From contig NC_022571.1 in the NCBI RefSeq assembly GCF_000473995.1, forward strand, positions 1,142,501-1,206,500: a stretch of 64,000 nt of DNA, written 5' to 3'. Numbering within the stretch: position 1 is the first letter of the stretch; every line of letters starts with the position of its first letter. The notes beneath the pieces are model-generated. The model saw only the letters and a list, made by a program, of their open reading frames with translations. It made no database searches and was not told the DNA's origin. Below are positions 45,968 to 55,679 of this stretch, piece by piece. This DNA is from Clostridium saccharobutylicum DSM 13864 (lineage in GTDB: Bacteria; Bacillota; Clostridia; Clostridiales; Clostridiaceae). The position numbers were made by a program, and so were the translations under genes.

Positions 45968-46987
45968 ATGACAATAAAGAAGAAAAAAATAGGTGGGCAA
46001 ACTGTAAAATTAGAAAATCCGCCTAAAATAATATCAACATATTCAATAGTAGGGCCAAAGGAAGGTCAAGGTCCATTAAGCTCATATTTTGATCAAATAT
46101 TAAATGATGATACATGTGGAAAAGAAAGTTTTGAAAAAGCAGAAAGTCAAATGATGTTTACTGCTATTAGTGAAACATTAAAAAAAGCAAAACTTAAAGA
46201 GAAGGATATTGACTATTTATTCTCTGGCGATCTATTAAATCAAATAATTTCCTCAACTTTTGCAGCAAGAGAATTTAGTATACCATTCTTTGGATTATAT
46301 GGAGCATGTTCTACTATGTCAGAATCTTTAAGTTTAGCTTCTATAATCATGGATGGAGGTTTTGCTGATTATGTAGTTGCTGCAACATCTTCTCACTTTA
46401 GTTCAGCAGAACGACAATTTAGATTTCCTCTAGAGTATGGTTCGCAAAGAGCTCAGACATCTCAATGGACAGTAACTGGATCAGGTGCTTTAGTACTTGG
46501 ACATGAGGGCAAATACCCACAAGTAACTTATGTAACAACAGGGAAAGTAAAAGATTTTGGACAAAAAGATGCAAATAACATGGGAGCTGCAATGGCACCA
46601 GCAGCAGTAGATACCATAGTAAGTCATTTTAAAGATACAGGAAGAAAACCAAGTGATTATGATATTATAGCAACAGGGGATTTGGGAAAAATAGGAAGAG
46701 AATTAACAGATAAGTTAATGGATGAGTATGGATATAATATTAGACAACAGCATATTGATTGTGGAGAGATTATATTTGATAATGAAAAGCAAAATACTAA
46801 AGCAGGTGGAAGTGGATGTGGATGTTCAGCAGTTGTATTTACTGGGTATTTATATAAGAAATTAATGAAGAAAGAAATAAGAAAAGTGTTATTAGTTTCA
46901 ACAGGAGCGCTTATGAGTACAACATCATCACTTCAAGGTGAAACTATTCCTGGAATAGCACATGCAGTTGCTATTGAGATGAATTAA
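45968..46987 (+). CDS. spoVAD: Stage V sporulation protein AD
   Basis: A 339-residue protein with a thiolase-like fold (FFGLYGACSTMSESLSLASI; GAGGSGCGCSAVVFTGYLYK-like region) that binds dipicolinic acid on the outside of the spore inner membrane. It starts 13 bases after spoVAC with GGGAG upstream. Full length. Confidence 0.95.
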   Translation: MTIKKKKIGGQTVKLENPPKIISTYSIVGPKEGQGPLSSYFDQILNDDTCGKESFEKAESQMMFTAISETLKKAKLKEKDIDYLFSGDLLNQIISSTFAAREFSIPFFGLYGACSTMSESLSLASIIMDGGFADYVVAATSSHFSSAERQFRFPLEYGSQRAQTSQWTVTGSGALVLGHEGKYPQVTYVTTGKVKDFGQKDANNMGAAMAPAAVDTIVSHFKDTGRKPSDYDIIATGDLGKIGRELTDKLMDEYGYNIRQQHIDCGEIIFDNEKQNTKAGGSGCGCSAVVFTGYLYKKLMKKEIRKVLLVSTGALMSTTSSLQGETIPGIAHAVAIEMN

Positions 46988-47068
46988 TTATTATAAATAA
47001 AGCTTTATAAAGTCTTATATTTACATATATCTTATTAAAATAAGAACATGAAAGGATGGTATAAGAAT

Positions 47069-47425
47069 ATGGATTATGTAAAAGCATTTATTGTTGGAGG
47101 ACTTATCTGTGTAATAGGTCAAATATTAATAGATACAACTAAATTAACAGCTGGTAGAATATTAGTGGTATTTGTCAGTCTAGGAGTAATAGTAGGTGCT
47201 TTTGGATGGTATGATAAATTAATTGAATTTGGTGGTGCAGGTGCCACAATTCCTCTACCTAGTTTTGGAAATTCATTAGCAAAGGCAACATTAAAAGAAG
47301 TAAAAGAAATTGGGCTTTTAGGAGCATTTACTGGAGGAATAAAAGGAGCTGCGGCAGGAATTACAGCAGCAATATTTTTTGGATATTTAATGGCTCTTAT
47401 ATTTAATCCAAAGACTAAAAAATAA
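47069..47425 (+). CDS. spoVAE: Stage V sporulation protein AE
   Basis: A 118-residue membrane protein related to SpoVAC (YVKAFIVGGLICVIGQILID; WYDKLIEFGGAGATIPLPSF). It is the third part of the dipicolinic acid channel. AAGGATGG lies nine bases before the ATG at 47069; the upstream ATG at 47048 overlaps that site, and the MDYVKAF start matches the family. Confidence 0.92.
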   Translation: MDYVKAFIVGGLICVIGQILIDTTKLTAGRILVVFVSLGVIVGAFGWYDKLIEFGGAGATIPLPSFGNSLAKATLKEVKEIGLLGAFTGGIKGAAAGITAAIFFGYLMALIFNPKTKK

Positions 47426-47591
47426 GTATTAAGTATTAGATATAATATGACGAAAATAAACAGGTGATTTAATTTTGCCTTTTCTTGCATGAACACGTAT
47501 AATTATACTATTAATAGAATAATTAATAATGATTTAGCATGATAAGTCATCTAATAATTTTAAATAACTAATTGAGGACGGGGGGAGAATT

Positions 47592-50111
47592 TTGGAGAAA
47601 TATTGTATTAATTCTTGGACGAAAATAGTTGAATGGTTTGATAGTGATATTCAACTAGGTATTAGTGATAAGGATTGTGCTGCAATAAGGCAAAAATATG
47701 GTGGAAATAAAATGGATTTACCAAGTGCAAATAAACTTTATGTGCATATGTTTAATGCATTAAAACAAAAAGTTTTAATGTTACAGTTAATTATTTTAAT
47801 AATTTTACTTTTGCTAAAATATTATTTATTTAGTTCGGTTGTAGGAGGATTTTTAATATTAAATTTGTCAATAGCAATATTACATACTATAAAAAGAAAT
47901 AAGGAAATTGTTCGTTTGCAAAAACTAGCCTCTACAGAAGCGATAGTTATAAGGGATGGAATTGAGAAAGTTATCAAGTCTGATGAATTGGTAGTAGGAG
48001 ATATGGTTAAGTTTTTTACAGATTCTATTATTCCAGCAGATTTAAGAATAATAAATGCAAATGACGTAAAAGTTGATGAAAACTTTATAACTGGAGATGA
48101 GCAGCATAAGAAAAAAAATGAACAGAAAATAATAGGAAGCATTGATTCCTTGAAAGAAATGCAGAATATATTATTTAAGGGATCTAAAATTGAATGTGGT
48201 AACGGATTAGGAATAGTTATTGCAACAGGAAAGTCAACTCAGTTAGGAAGAATACTTGCGATGTTAATATATTCAAGTAGTAGAAAACATAATTTCGCAG
48301 AAATGATTTTTAAAAAAATGGAAAAGGATTTATTAATTTATTTATTAGCAATTATAAGTTTAGGTTCATATTTTATATATTTTGGACAAGATATACAAAA
48401 AAAATGTGTAGCAACAGCATTATTTGCTCTTGGATGTTTACCATTTGGAATAATAGCTTTTCTTAGTTTTAAAGGTGTAATTAAGAAATTCGCAAATGAA
48501 AATGTTGATATTCTTAACTTTTCTGTATTTAATTTAATAAAAGATGTAAATATTTTGTTTTTAGATAAAGTTGGAGCTATAAGTAAAAAAGAAATGGTAG
48601 TTAAAAAATTATTTATTAACGATGATTTGATATCTACTGATGATCCTTATCTGAAGGAAACAACTTTCGATAGAATTGTAGAAATATCTTTGATATGCAA
48701 CAATGCTTCATATGATATGGGAGTTAAGAGTGAAGTTGGCGGATTGGATGAAATAGCTTTTTTAAGATATGGTACAAGAAAGAAATTTTCTAAATATCGT
48801 ATAGATAATGCATATTCACGAATTATAGAAATACCAATGGATTCTGACAAAAGATTTTTAACTATAGTAACTAGATTAAACAACAGATATAGAGCAAATA
48901 CAAGAGGTAATGTTGATGCAGTTTTAGAACAATGTACATATATTATGATTGAAGGTGTTGAGAGGGAACTCACAGAGGAATATAAGACAAAAATAAAAAC
49001 TATGGATATGAATTTTTCCATAGAAGGATTAATAACTCAAGGTTTTGCTTATAGGAATTTTACATATGAACCATCAAGTGATGAAAATATAGAAAGTAAC
49101 ATGGTTTTTGTAGGAATTGTGGGACTTGAAAATCCGTTAGAAGACGATTTACATATTAGTTTAAATAAAATTAAAGACAAAGGATTAGTGCCAATTATAT
49201 TTACTGAAGAAAGTAAATTAAGTGCTATAACAAATGCTAAAAAAGCAAATCTAATAAAAAACAGTAATCAAGTAGTAGCAGGTATAGAGTTGGATTCTTT
49301 AAATCAACAAGAACTTAAGGAGCTGTTATGCAGAGTTAGGGTTTTTTGTAGGGTAACTTCTGAAATTAAATCAAAAATAATATCATTGTTTATAAAGGAT
49401 GGTCATCAGGTAGTGACTACCGGAGAACTATTTGGAGATTTACCAGCACTTAATTTATCTAATGTTGGAATAGCTAAAGGAAATGTATCGCCTGTAGTTA
49501 AAAAAATATCAGATGTTTATATTAAGGAGAATTATTTAGATGGATTTTTTAAAATAAGAGATTTTTCAAGAGCTCTTAATAAAAATATAGATAGAACTTT
49601 TAGTACATTTTATATTATGATTCTTTCCGAGTTATTTATTTTAATTGGAAGTATTATAATAGGACAAACGGAAGGTTTAGATTTTTGGAATGTATTAATT
49701 TTAAATGGAATCTTATTAGTACCATTATCATTAATTAACATATTGAATGAAGGTAGAAATATTAGCAAAAACGAAATTGTAATAAAATCATTAATATTAA
49801 GCATAATTACGATGATTTCAATTTATAAAGTTAATGGAAAAGAAGCAACAATAATACCTCTAACAATTATATCTATAGGTATGTTGATATTAACATTATC
49901 TAATAATAACGTCTCTTTAAGAAAATTTTCGAATGAATTGAAATTAGCGATTATATCATTTATATTAATTCTTATATCTGTAGGATGTATTATTATTGTT
50001 AATGGGATAGTTCTTAGAGATATAATTATTATTGAATTAATAGTTTCAATTATATTTTTAATTATTTTTGAAATTTTATCGAGAAAGTGGAAAAACTCAT
50101 TAATGAGGTGA
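47592..50111 (+). CDS. Degenerate P-type ATPase-like membrane protein
   Basis: An 839-residue protein with the layout of Ca2+-type (P2) ATPases: N-terminal cation ATPase domain, actuator domain, TM helices, phosphorylation/nucleotide domain and about six C-terminal helices (residues about 670-835). The phosphorylation motif DKTGT is DKVGA (LFLDKVGAISKKE), TGES is TGDE, and the hinge GDGxND reads GELFGDLPAL. The TM4 PEGLP motif is also lost (GCLPFGII). ATP-driven transport is therefore unlikely. It starts TTG after GGGGGAG. It sits between spoVAE and comEC; a sporulation role is only suggested by place. Confidence 0.8.
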   Translation: MEKYCINSWTKIVEWFDSDIQLGISDKDCAAIRQKYGGNKMDLPSANKLYVHMFNALKQKVLMLQLIILIILLLLKYYLFSSVVGGFLILNLSIAILHTIKRNKEIVRLQKLASTEAIVIRDGIEKVIKSDELVVGDMVKFFTDSIIPADLRIINANDVKVDENFITGDEQHKKKNEQKIIGSIDSLKEMQNILFKGSKIECGNGLGIVIATGKSTQLGRILAMLIYSSSRKHNFAEMIFKKMEKDLLIYLLAIISLGSYFIYFGQDIQKKCVATALFALGCLPFGIIAFLSFKGVIKKFANENVDILNFSVFNLIKDVNILFLDKVGAISKKEMVVKKLFINDDLISTDDPYLKETTFDRIVEISLICNNASYDMGVKSEVGGLDEIAFLRYGTRKKFSKYRIDNAYSRIIEIPMDSDKRFLTIVTRLNNRYRANTRGNVDAVLEQCTYIMIEGVERELTEEYKTKIKTMDMNFSIEGLITQGFAYRNFTYEPSSDENIESNMVFVGIVGLENPLEDDLHISLNKIKDKGLVPIIFTEESKLSAITNAKKANLIKNSNQVVAGIELDSLNQQELKELLCRVRVFCRVTSEIKSKIISLFIKDGHQVVTTGELFGDLPALNLSNVGIAKGNVSPVVKKISDVYIKENYLDGFFKIRDFSRALNKNIDRTFSTFYIMILSELFILIGSIIIGQTEGLDFWNVLILNGILLVPLSLINILNEGRNISKNEIVIKSLILSIITMISIYKVNGKEATIIPLTIISIGMLILTLSNNNVSLRKFSNELKLAIISFILILISVGCIIIVNGIVLRDIIIIELIVSIIFLIIFEILSRKWKNSLMR

Positions 50112-50115
50112 GTTA

Positions 50116-51819
50116 ATGCTTTCTAAGAAAATAGAAGAAGTAGGAAATCCCATAATATATATTTTCTTATCTTTAGCAGTTAGTTCGATTTGCTATGGGA
50201 TGAAAGAAGATTTTAGAGGACTCACAATATTTATTGGAGTCTTCTTTTTTATATGCATATTTTATTATTGTGGAATTAAATTTAGCTCTATGATGATTAT
50301 ATTTTTTTTAGTAGGATTGTATATAAATAACTCTTATTATAATATTGGGAATAAAATAAATGGAGAAGTGAGAATTGTTAAAATAAGTAGTTACAAGACT
50401 ATAGGGAGCTATGAAGGTAAAAATATAATATTAAAAAACGCTATAGAAAATTTAGAGATTGGAGAAAAATATAATATAACAGGTGAAATTGAGAAAGTGC
50501 AAGACATGAGCAGTGGAATTGTAGGAGAGGTGAAAGTTTTGCATATGAGTAAGAATAATGGTGATTTTACTGCTAAGCTTTATGAAATAAGAAAAAATAT
50601 TTATTATAGATTAGAAAAAAATTTGGGAAGAAGGAAAGCAGGATTAATATCATCAATTGCATTTGGATATTGTGATTATTTGGACCCAGAAGATCAAGAT
50701 GACATGAAAAATTGGGGGATTATACATAGTATAAGTGTTTCAGGATTACATGTAGTTATTGTTTATGGATTAGTAAGAAAACTAATGGGTAGAAAATTAG
50801 GACTTTTAGCTACTGTTTTTTATGTTATTTTTACAGGGTATAATTATCCAAGTATAAGAGCATTTGTAATGCTTAGTTCGATTGAGGGCGCACATATACT
50901 TAAACGAAATAATAACTCTATTTCAGCACTTTGCTTATCAGCTATAATTTTGATAATATACAAACCATATAGTATATTTGAAGTATCATTTGATTTATCA
51001 TATTTAGCAACTTTAGGTATAATAATTCTTAACAAAAAATTTAATAATTTAATGTATAAAATTCCCAAAAAGTTAAGAGAGTCATTAAGTTTAACTTTAA
51101 GTGCTCAAGTTTTTACTTTGCCATATTTAATGCTAATATTTAAGGATTTTTCAATGAATTTTATAGTTGGAAATCTGATGCTCGTTCCTTTTGTTGATAT
51201 GATGGTTGTTTTAGGAAATGTTTTGTGCGTAGTATATGCATGGCCAGCTCTATTTGATTTTATTAGTTATTTAAATTTGAACCTTATAAAAATATTTGAT
51301 TTGACATTAAATACAATTGATAAATTTTCACTGCCAATGTTTTATGGAAATGAGTATGTAGTTTTTCTCTATTTGTTTTTGTTAATAAGTATATATTTTA
51401 TTAATAAAGGATATAAAAAATTCATATATTTGCCTTTTATAGCTGTATTTATAATAGCAGTTCAATTGTATAGTCCTATTCCAAACATAAAGTATTATGA
51501 TGAAGGAGCTATTTTAGTTAATTATAGAGGAGAAAGAATACTTATTTCTAATAAAAATCAAATTGATTTGGAAAGACTGTCAAAGGCTGCGCTTGCAACT
51601 AGTTATTATAGAAAGAGAAAATCAATAAACATTGATAATATTTGTAATATTAAACCACAAGGTGATAATTATCTTTTAGATACACATAATGAAAAATACC
51701 TGCTAAAAATGACAAGTAATAAAAATGAATCAAAGGATTATGGTATAATAAATTTTAAAGATGGGCCTACAAAAAGAATATTTATTTTAGATGGAAAAAT
51801 TATAAGGGCTTTTCAATAA
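50116..51819 (+). CDS. comEC: ComEC/Rec2 competence-family membrane protein, without lactamase domain
   Basis: A 567-residue protein. N-terminal helices and an OB-like DUF4131 region (about 60-165) are followed by the ComEC membrane core (SISVSGLHVVIVYGLVRKL at about 205; FDLSYLATLGIIIL; LPYLMLIFKDF). ComEC forms the channel for single-stranded DNA uptake in competent bacteria. The metallo-beta-lactamase nuclease domain present in longer members is absent; only about 110 residues follow the last helix. It starts five bases after the previous gene. Confidence 0.88.
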   Translation: MLSKKIEEVGNPIIYIFLSLAVSSICYGMKEDFRGLTIFIGVFFFICIFYYCGIKFSSMMIIFFLVGLYINNSYYNIGNKINGEVRIVKISSYKTIGSYEGKNIILKNAIENLEIGEKYNITGEIEKVQDMSSGIVGEVKVLHMSKNNGDFTAKLYEIRKNIYYRLEKNLGRRKAGLISSIAFGYCDYLDPEDQDDMKNWGIIHSISVSGLHVVIVYGLVRKLMGRKLGLLATVFYVIFTGYNYPSIRAFVMLSSIEGAHILKRNNNSISALCLSAIILIIYKPYSIFEVSFDLSYLATLGIIILNKKFNNLMYKIPKKLRESLSLTLSAQVFTLPYLMLIFKDFSMNFIVGNLMLVPFVDMMVVLGNVLCVVYAWPALFDFISYLNLNLIKIFDLTLNTIDKFSLPMFYGNEYVVFLYLFLLISIYFINKGYKKFIYLPFIAVFIIAVQLYSPIPNIKYYDEGAILVNYRGERILISNKNQIDLERLSKAALATSYYRKRKSINIDNICNIKPQGDNYLLDTHNEKYLLKMTSNKNESKDYGIINFKDGPTKRIFILDGKIIRAFQ

Positions 51820-51830
51820 TCTTGAGATAT

Positions 51831-52892
51831 ATGAATATATTAGAGAGGAAAATTGATTTGATTAATTATGAAGTTTACGAAAAAGAAATTGAAAAAGGAA
51901 ATATAATAAACGGATATATATTTTGCGGATTAGATGAAGAACTTATTAAAGAAGGGATAAATCTAATAGTTAAAAAGGAGATAAATGATGAAGCGAAGGA
52001 GTTAAACTTAATTAAAATTGATGGTATGAATGCTAATTTTGATACTATTATGAATGCCTGTGAAACAATGCCCTTCATGAGTGAAAAAAAAGTTGTATTA
52101 ATTTATAGAGCTAATTTTTTGCAGGATAAAAGTGATTCGGCAGGAACAAAGTTATATAATGATATAAAAAAGTACATATCTAATATTCCACCATACACAA
52201 TTTTAGTTATGTATTATTTATTTAAAGATAAAAGAGAGAGGCCAAATAAAAATAAAAAAATAACTGCTCTAAGTAAATTTGCATCAATAGTATATTGTGA
52301 TAAATTAAAAAAAGACAGATACATTAAAAAGATTGGTGAAATATTTAAAGAGAAAGGAAAAGCAATTGGAAGAACTGAATTAATTTATTTTTCGGAGAAG
52401 GTACATAATAACTTTGATATTATAAAAAGAGAAATTGATAAAATTATATCGTATTGTGAAGATAGAGAGATAAAGAAATCCGATATTGATTTACTTATAT
52501 CAAGTTCTAATGAAGATGATATTTTTGATTTGGTAGAATTAATTGCTCAAAGAAAGATAGACAAAGCTATAGATATAGCAAAGGAAATATTATATAAGTC
52601 AGATCAACATATGCTTATGATAAGTGCGATTCAAAGGCATTTTTTGAGATTATATGAAATAAAATTAGGTGTGTTACAAGGGAAAAGAGTAGAGAACTTT
52701 ATATCTGAATTAAGACTTCCTCAATTTGTATGCGAAAAGTTAATGGGGCAAAGCAGCAGATTTACTGAAAAGCAATTAACAGAACTTATTAAGCTTTGTG
52801 TTAGTACAGAGACTAAAATGAAATCTACAGGTATAGATAAAACTATGGAAATGGAGTTCCTTCTTATAAATACACTTACAGTGAAAAAATAA
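51831..52892 (+). CDS. holA: DNA polymerase III delta subunit
   Basis: About 353 residues. The delta subunit opens the beta clamp within the clamp loader. Visible features: EIEKGNIINGYIFCGLDEEL near the N-terminus, MPFMSEKKVVLIYRANFLQD and the C-terminal helical collar (FDLVELIAQRKIDKAIDIAK; QHMLMISAIQRHFLRLYEIK). Neither the ATG at 51831 nor the in-frame TTG at 51822 has a good ribosome-binding site. A short TTCAA/TTGAG hairpin lies between AAGGGC and the ATG. comEC-holA-rpsT is the usual Firmicutes order. Confidence 0.92.
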   Translation: MNILERKIDLINYEVYEKEIEKGNIINGYIFCGLDEELIKEGINLIVKKEINDEAKELNLIKIDGMNANFDTIMNACETMPFMSEKKVVLIYRANFLQDKSDSAGTKLYNDIKKYISNIPPYTILVMYYLFKDKRERPNKNKKITALSKFASIVYCDKLKKDRYIKKIGEIFKEKGKAIGRTELIYFSEKVHNNFDIIKREIDKIISYCEDREIKKSDIDLLISSSNEDDIFDLVELIAQRKIDKAIDIAKEILYKSDQHMLMISAIQRHFLRLYEIKLGVLQGKRVENFISELRLPQFVCEKLMGQSSRFTEKQLTELIKLCVSTETKMKSTGIDKTMEMEFLLINTLTVKK

Positions 52893-52980
52893 TTTAGGTA
52901 CGTGAAAATAAATAACAAATCTAATTTACCGATACAGCGTTATGGTAAATGGACTTGTTATTTTTTACAATATGCCTTAA
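52893..52980. repeat. Family A repeat, short copy A6
   Basis: TTAGGTACGTGAAAATAAAT plus AACAAATC at the left and GGACTTGTTATTTTTTACAA plus TATGCCTTAA at the right, with only about 30 bases between them. It is a family A copy reduced to its ends around a small hairpin (TTTACC/GGTAAA). Confidence 0.75.
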
Positions 52981-52981
52981 T

Positions 52982-53020
52982 GACATTGTAAAAGTTTGAT
53001 ATTTTTACAGTGTCTTTTTT
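52982..53020 (+). terminator. holA terminator
   Basis: GACATTGTAAAA/TTTTACAGTGTC followed by six T. Confidence 0.85.
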
Positions 53021-53025
53021 GCATA

Positions 53026-53053
53026 AAAAATAACCCACCTAATTAGGTGGGTT
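53026..53053 (-). terminator. rpsT terminator
   Basis: Perfect palindrome AACCCACCTAA/TTAGGTGGGTT (53032-53053); read on the minus strand it is followed by ATTTTTTATG. Confidence 0.9.
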
Positions 53054-53060
53054 TAACAGA

Positions 53061-53324
53061 TTATGCCATAGCATTTAATTTTGCAGCTAATCTTGATTTC
53101 TTTCTAGCAGCCATGTTCTTATGAACAACTCCCTTAGAAGTAGCCATATCTAATGACTTAACTACTGATGTATATAAAGTTTTAGCTTCTTCAACGTTTT
53201 TAACTTCTATAGCAGCTTCAAACTTCTTTATAGCAGTCTTTAAAGCAGATTTGATCATTCTGTTATTTAAAGTCTTAGTTTCAGTAACTTTAATTCTCTT
53301 TTTTGCTGATTTTATATTTGCCAT
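53061..53324 (-). CDS. rpsT: 30S ribosomal protein S20
   Basis: An 87-residue basic helical protein that binds 16S rRNA ([40 protein letters not shown]). GGGGGTG precedes its ATG. It is encoded against holA and gpr, the standard clostridial arrangement. Confidence 0.97.
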   Translation of the reverse strand: MANIKSAKKRIKVTETKTLNNRMIKSALKTAIKKFEAAIEVKNVEEAKTLYTSVVKSLDMATSKGVVHKNMAARKKSRLAAKLNAMA

Positions 53325-53407
53325 TCTTAATTCACCCCCTTAGATTTTTATAGGGTCTCTGCAGTTTTTGGGGAAATCTGCGTACGAGTTCATATTCAAC
53401 AAACCTT

Positions 53408-53436
53408 ATTATAGCATCAGAAGTTATGTAATTCAA
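53408..53436 (-). promoter_or_regulatory. rpsT promoter
   Basis: On the minus strand TTGAAT (53431-53436) and TATAAT (53408-53413) with a 17-base spacer, followed by a leader of about 75 bases. Confidence 0.7.
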
Positions 53437-53497
53437 GTATTAAATTTAAATATAAAGGAAAAATAATACTGATTAATTTATGAAGTGAGGTGTTTAT

Positions 53498-54481
53498 ATG
53501 ATAGATGTTAGAACAGATCTAGCACTAGAAGCAAGAGAAATTTATAAAGAAAAGCATAAGGAAGAGAAAGAAATAGATGGAATTGAATTTATTGAAGAGA
53601 CAAAAGATGATATTAAGGTAACAACAGTGAAAGTAAAAAATGAAGAAGGAGCTAAAAAAATTGGAAAACCAACTGGAAATTATATAACAATAGAGATTCC
53701 CGATTTTACAGCATATGATGGAGAAACAATGAATAGAGTTTCTGAGGTAGTTGCAAAAGCTTTAGAAAAGTTGATAAAGATTGAATGTGAAAAAACAGTA
53801 TTAGTTGTAGGTCTTGGAAATTGGCAGGTAACTCCAGATGCTTTAGGCCCAAAGGTAACACAAGGAATAATGATAACAAGACATTTGAAAACTGTCATGC
53901 CTGAAGTTATTGATGATTCTGTTAGGCCAGTTTGCTCAATAGCACCTGGAGTTTTAGGTGTTACAGGAGTTGAAACAGTGGAAATAATTAAAGGGGTTGT
54001 GGAAAGAGTTAAGCCAGATTTAGTAATATGCATAGATGCACTAGCAGCTAGAAGAGTTGAAAGAGTAAATACAACAATTCAAATTGGAGATACAGGAATA
54101 TCACCAGGTGCTGGTGTTGGAAATAATAGAAAACAAATAAATGAAGAGAATTTAGGTGTTAAAGTTATAGCAATTGGAGTTCCAACGGTTGTAGATGCAG
54201 TTACGATTGCTAATGATACTATAGATTTAGTTGTGGATTCATTAATAAGTAATTCATCAAATGGGAGTGATTTTTATAAAATGCTTAAGAATCTTGATAA
54301 AAATGAAAAGGGGGCTTTAATAAGAGAAGTATTAGAGTCTAAGGTTCTTGGAGATATGATAGTTACTCCTAAGGATATTGATTTAGTAATAAATTCACTC
54401 TCAAAGATAGTAGCAAATGGGATAAATATGGCTGTTCAACCTAACATGGATATGGAGGAAATAAATAAGTTTATGGGTTAA
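53498..54481 (+). CDS. gpr: Germination protease (spore endopeptidase)
   Basis: A 327-residue M63-family aspartic-type protease that degrades small acid-soluble proteins during germination. The N-terminus VRTDLALEAREI contains the propeptide region removed on activation. Conserved segments: VLVVGLGNWQVTPDALGPKV, SIAPGVLGVTGVETVEIIKG, CIDALAARRVERVN and GISPGAGVGNNRK. GAGGTG precedes the ATG. It is normally made in the forespore under sigma-G; no clear promoter was picked. Confidence 0.96.
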   Translation: MIDVRTDLALEAREIYKEKHKEEKEIDGIEFIEETKDDIKVTTVKVKNEEGAKKIGKPTGNYITIEIPDFTAYDGETMNRVSEVVAKALEKLIKIECEKTVLVVGLGNWQVTPDALGPKVTQGIMITRHLKTVMPEVIDDSVRPVCSIAPGVLGVTGVETVEIIKGVVERVKPDLVICIDALAARRVERVNTTIQIGDTGISPGAGVGNNRKQINEENLGVKVIAIGVPTVVDAVTIANDTIDLVVDSLISNSSNGSDFYKMLKNLDKNEKGALIREVLESKVLGDMIVTPKDIDLVINSLSKIVANGINMAVQPNMDMEEINKFMG

Positions 54482-54576
54482 TATAATATATTCAATATTA
54501 AAATATGTATAGTTAGAATAATTATGTAAAATACCTAATATAAATATAAGGAGTACAAGGGGGAGGGGTTAAAGTC

Positions 54577-55653
54577 ATGTATCTTAATAGAAGAGTAAAA
54601 AATAGTAGTTCAAATAAACGCAGTAGAGCGAAACCTAATATAGGTGTATTAATCCTTGTAACTTTAGTAATGATATTTTTTGTAAGACTTGTTGGAGTTT
54701 TAAAAGATAATAAGGAAAGAGGTGCATTTGCATATGTTCAATTGCTGAATTTTGGAATGCCGTTAATAGAAACTCAGGTTTATGACGAGGGGAGTTATAC
54801 AGAGAATAAGTTATCACTAAGAAATGTTTGTTTTGATGTATTAGGCTTTAATAATATTAGTTATAAGGGAATATTAGAAAGTGAATTATGTTATTTAACT
54901 AATACCAATATATCAAATCCTAAAAAGGATGCAGTATTTACATTTAATCCATTTCAGGTGAGTGATGATAGTATATCTAAAGTAGAATCAACTCCAACAA
55001 CTACTGATAGCAAAAATACACAAATATATAATCCGAGTTTAAAAAAGGAGATAGATGAATCAAAGCCAGAAGTATTAATTTATCATAGCCATACTACAGA
55101 AAATTATTCTCAGACTCAACCAGATAGTTCAGATGAGAATACCAATGTAGTTGGAGCAGGTGATGTTCTTTCTAAAGAACTTGAGGATAATTATGGAATT
55201 TCAGTTATACATGACAAAACTAATCATTCTGTGTCTTACAATGATAGTTATACAAGATCAGGGGAAACTGTTGACAAGTATTTACAAAAGTATGGAGACT
55301 TTAAATTGATAATTGATTTGCATAGAGATTCAGGAATAGATAAATCGGCAACAACAACAGACATATATGGAATGAGTGCGGCAAAGATAATGTTTGTAAA
55401 TGCAAAAAATAGTACAAGATATGGAAAAAATAAAGCCCTTACAGAACAAATATTTAATAAGACTTCTGAATTGTTCCCAACCTTACCAATAAAGATATTA
55501 ACATATAATAGAGGAAAAAATGCATTTAATCAGAGTAAAAGTGATGCGTGTGTACTCTTTGAAATTGGATCGGATTCAAATACACCTGAAGAAACACATG
55601 TAACTGCGCAATGTATGGCTAGGGTGATTGCAGAAATTATAAATAAAAAATAA
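54577..55653 (+). CDS. spoIIP: Stage II sporulation protein P
   Basis: A 358-residue peptidoglycan hydrolase (amidase and endopeptidase) of the engulfment machinery with SpoIID and SpoIIM. One N-terminal transmembrane helix (about residues 25-42) anchors it outside the membrane. The catalytic domain shows LIYHSHTTENYSQ (zinc ligand histidine), LIIDLHRDSG and ACVLFEIGSDSNTPEE. GGGGGAGGGG lies upstream. It follows gpr as in other spore formers. Confidence 0.95.
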   Translation: MYLNRRVKNSSSNKRSRAKPNIGVLILVTLVMIFFVRLVGVLKDNKERGAFAYVQLLNFGMPLIETQVYDEGSYTENKLSLRNVCFDVLGFNNISYKGILESELCYLTNTNISNPKKDAVFTFNPFQVSDDSISKVESTPTTTDSKNTQIYNPSLKKEIDESKPEVLIYHSHTTENYSQTQPDSSDENTNVVGAGDVLSKELEDNYGISVIHDKTNHSVSYNDSYTRSGETVDKYLQKYGDFKLIIDLHRDSGIDKSATTTDIYGMSAAKIMFVNAKNSTRYGKNKALTEQIFNKTSELFPTLPIKILTYNRGKNAFNQSKSDACVLFEIGSDSNTPEETHVTAQCMARVIAEIINKK

Positions 55654-55679
55654 TAAAGGAAAAGAACATTTATATAAAA

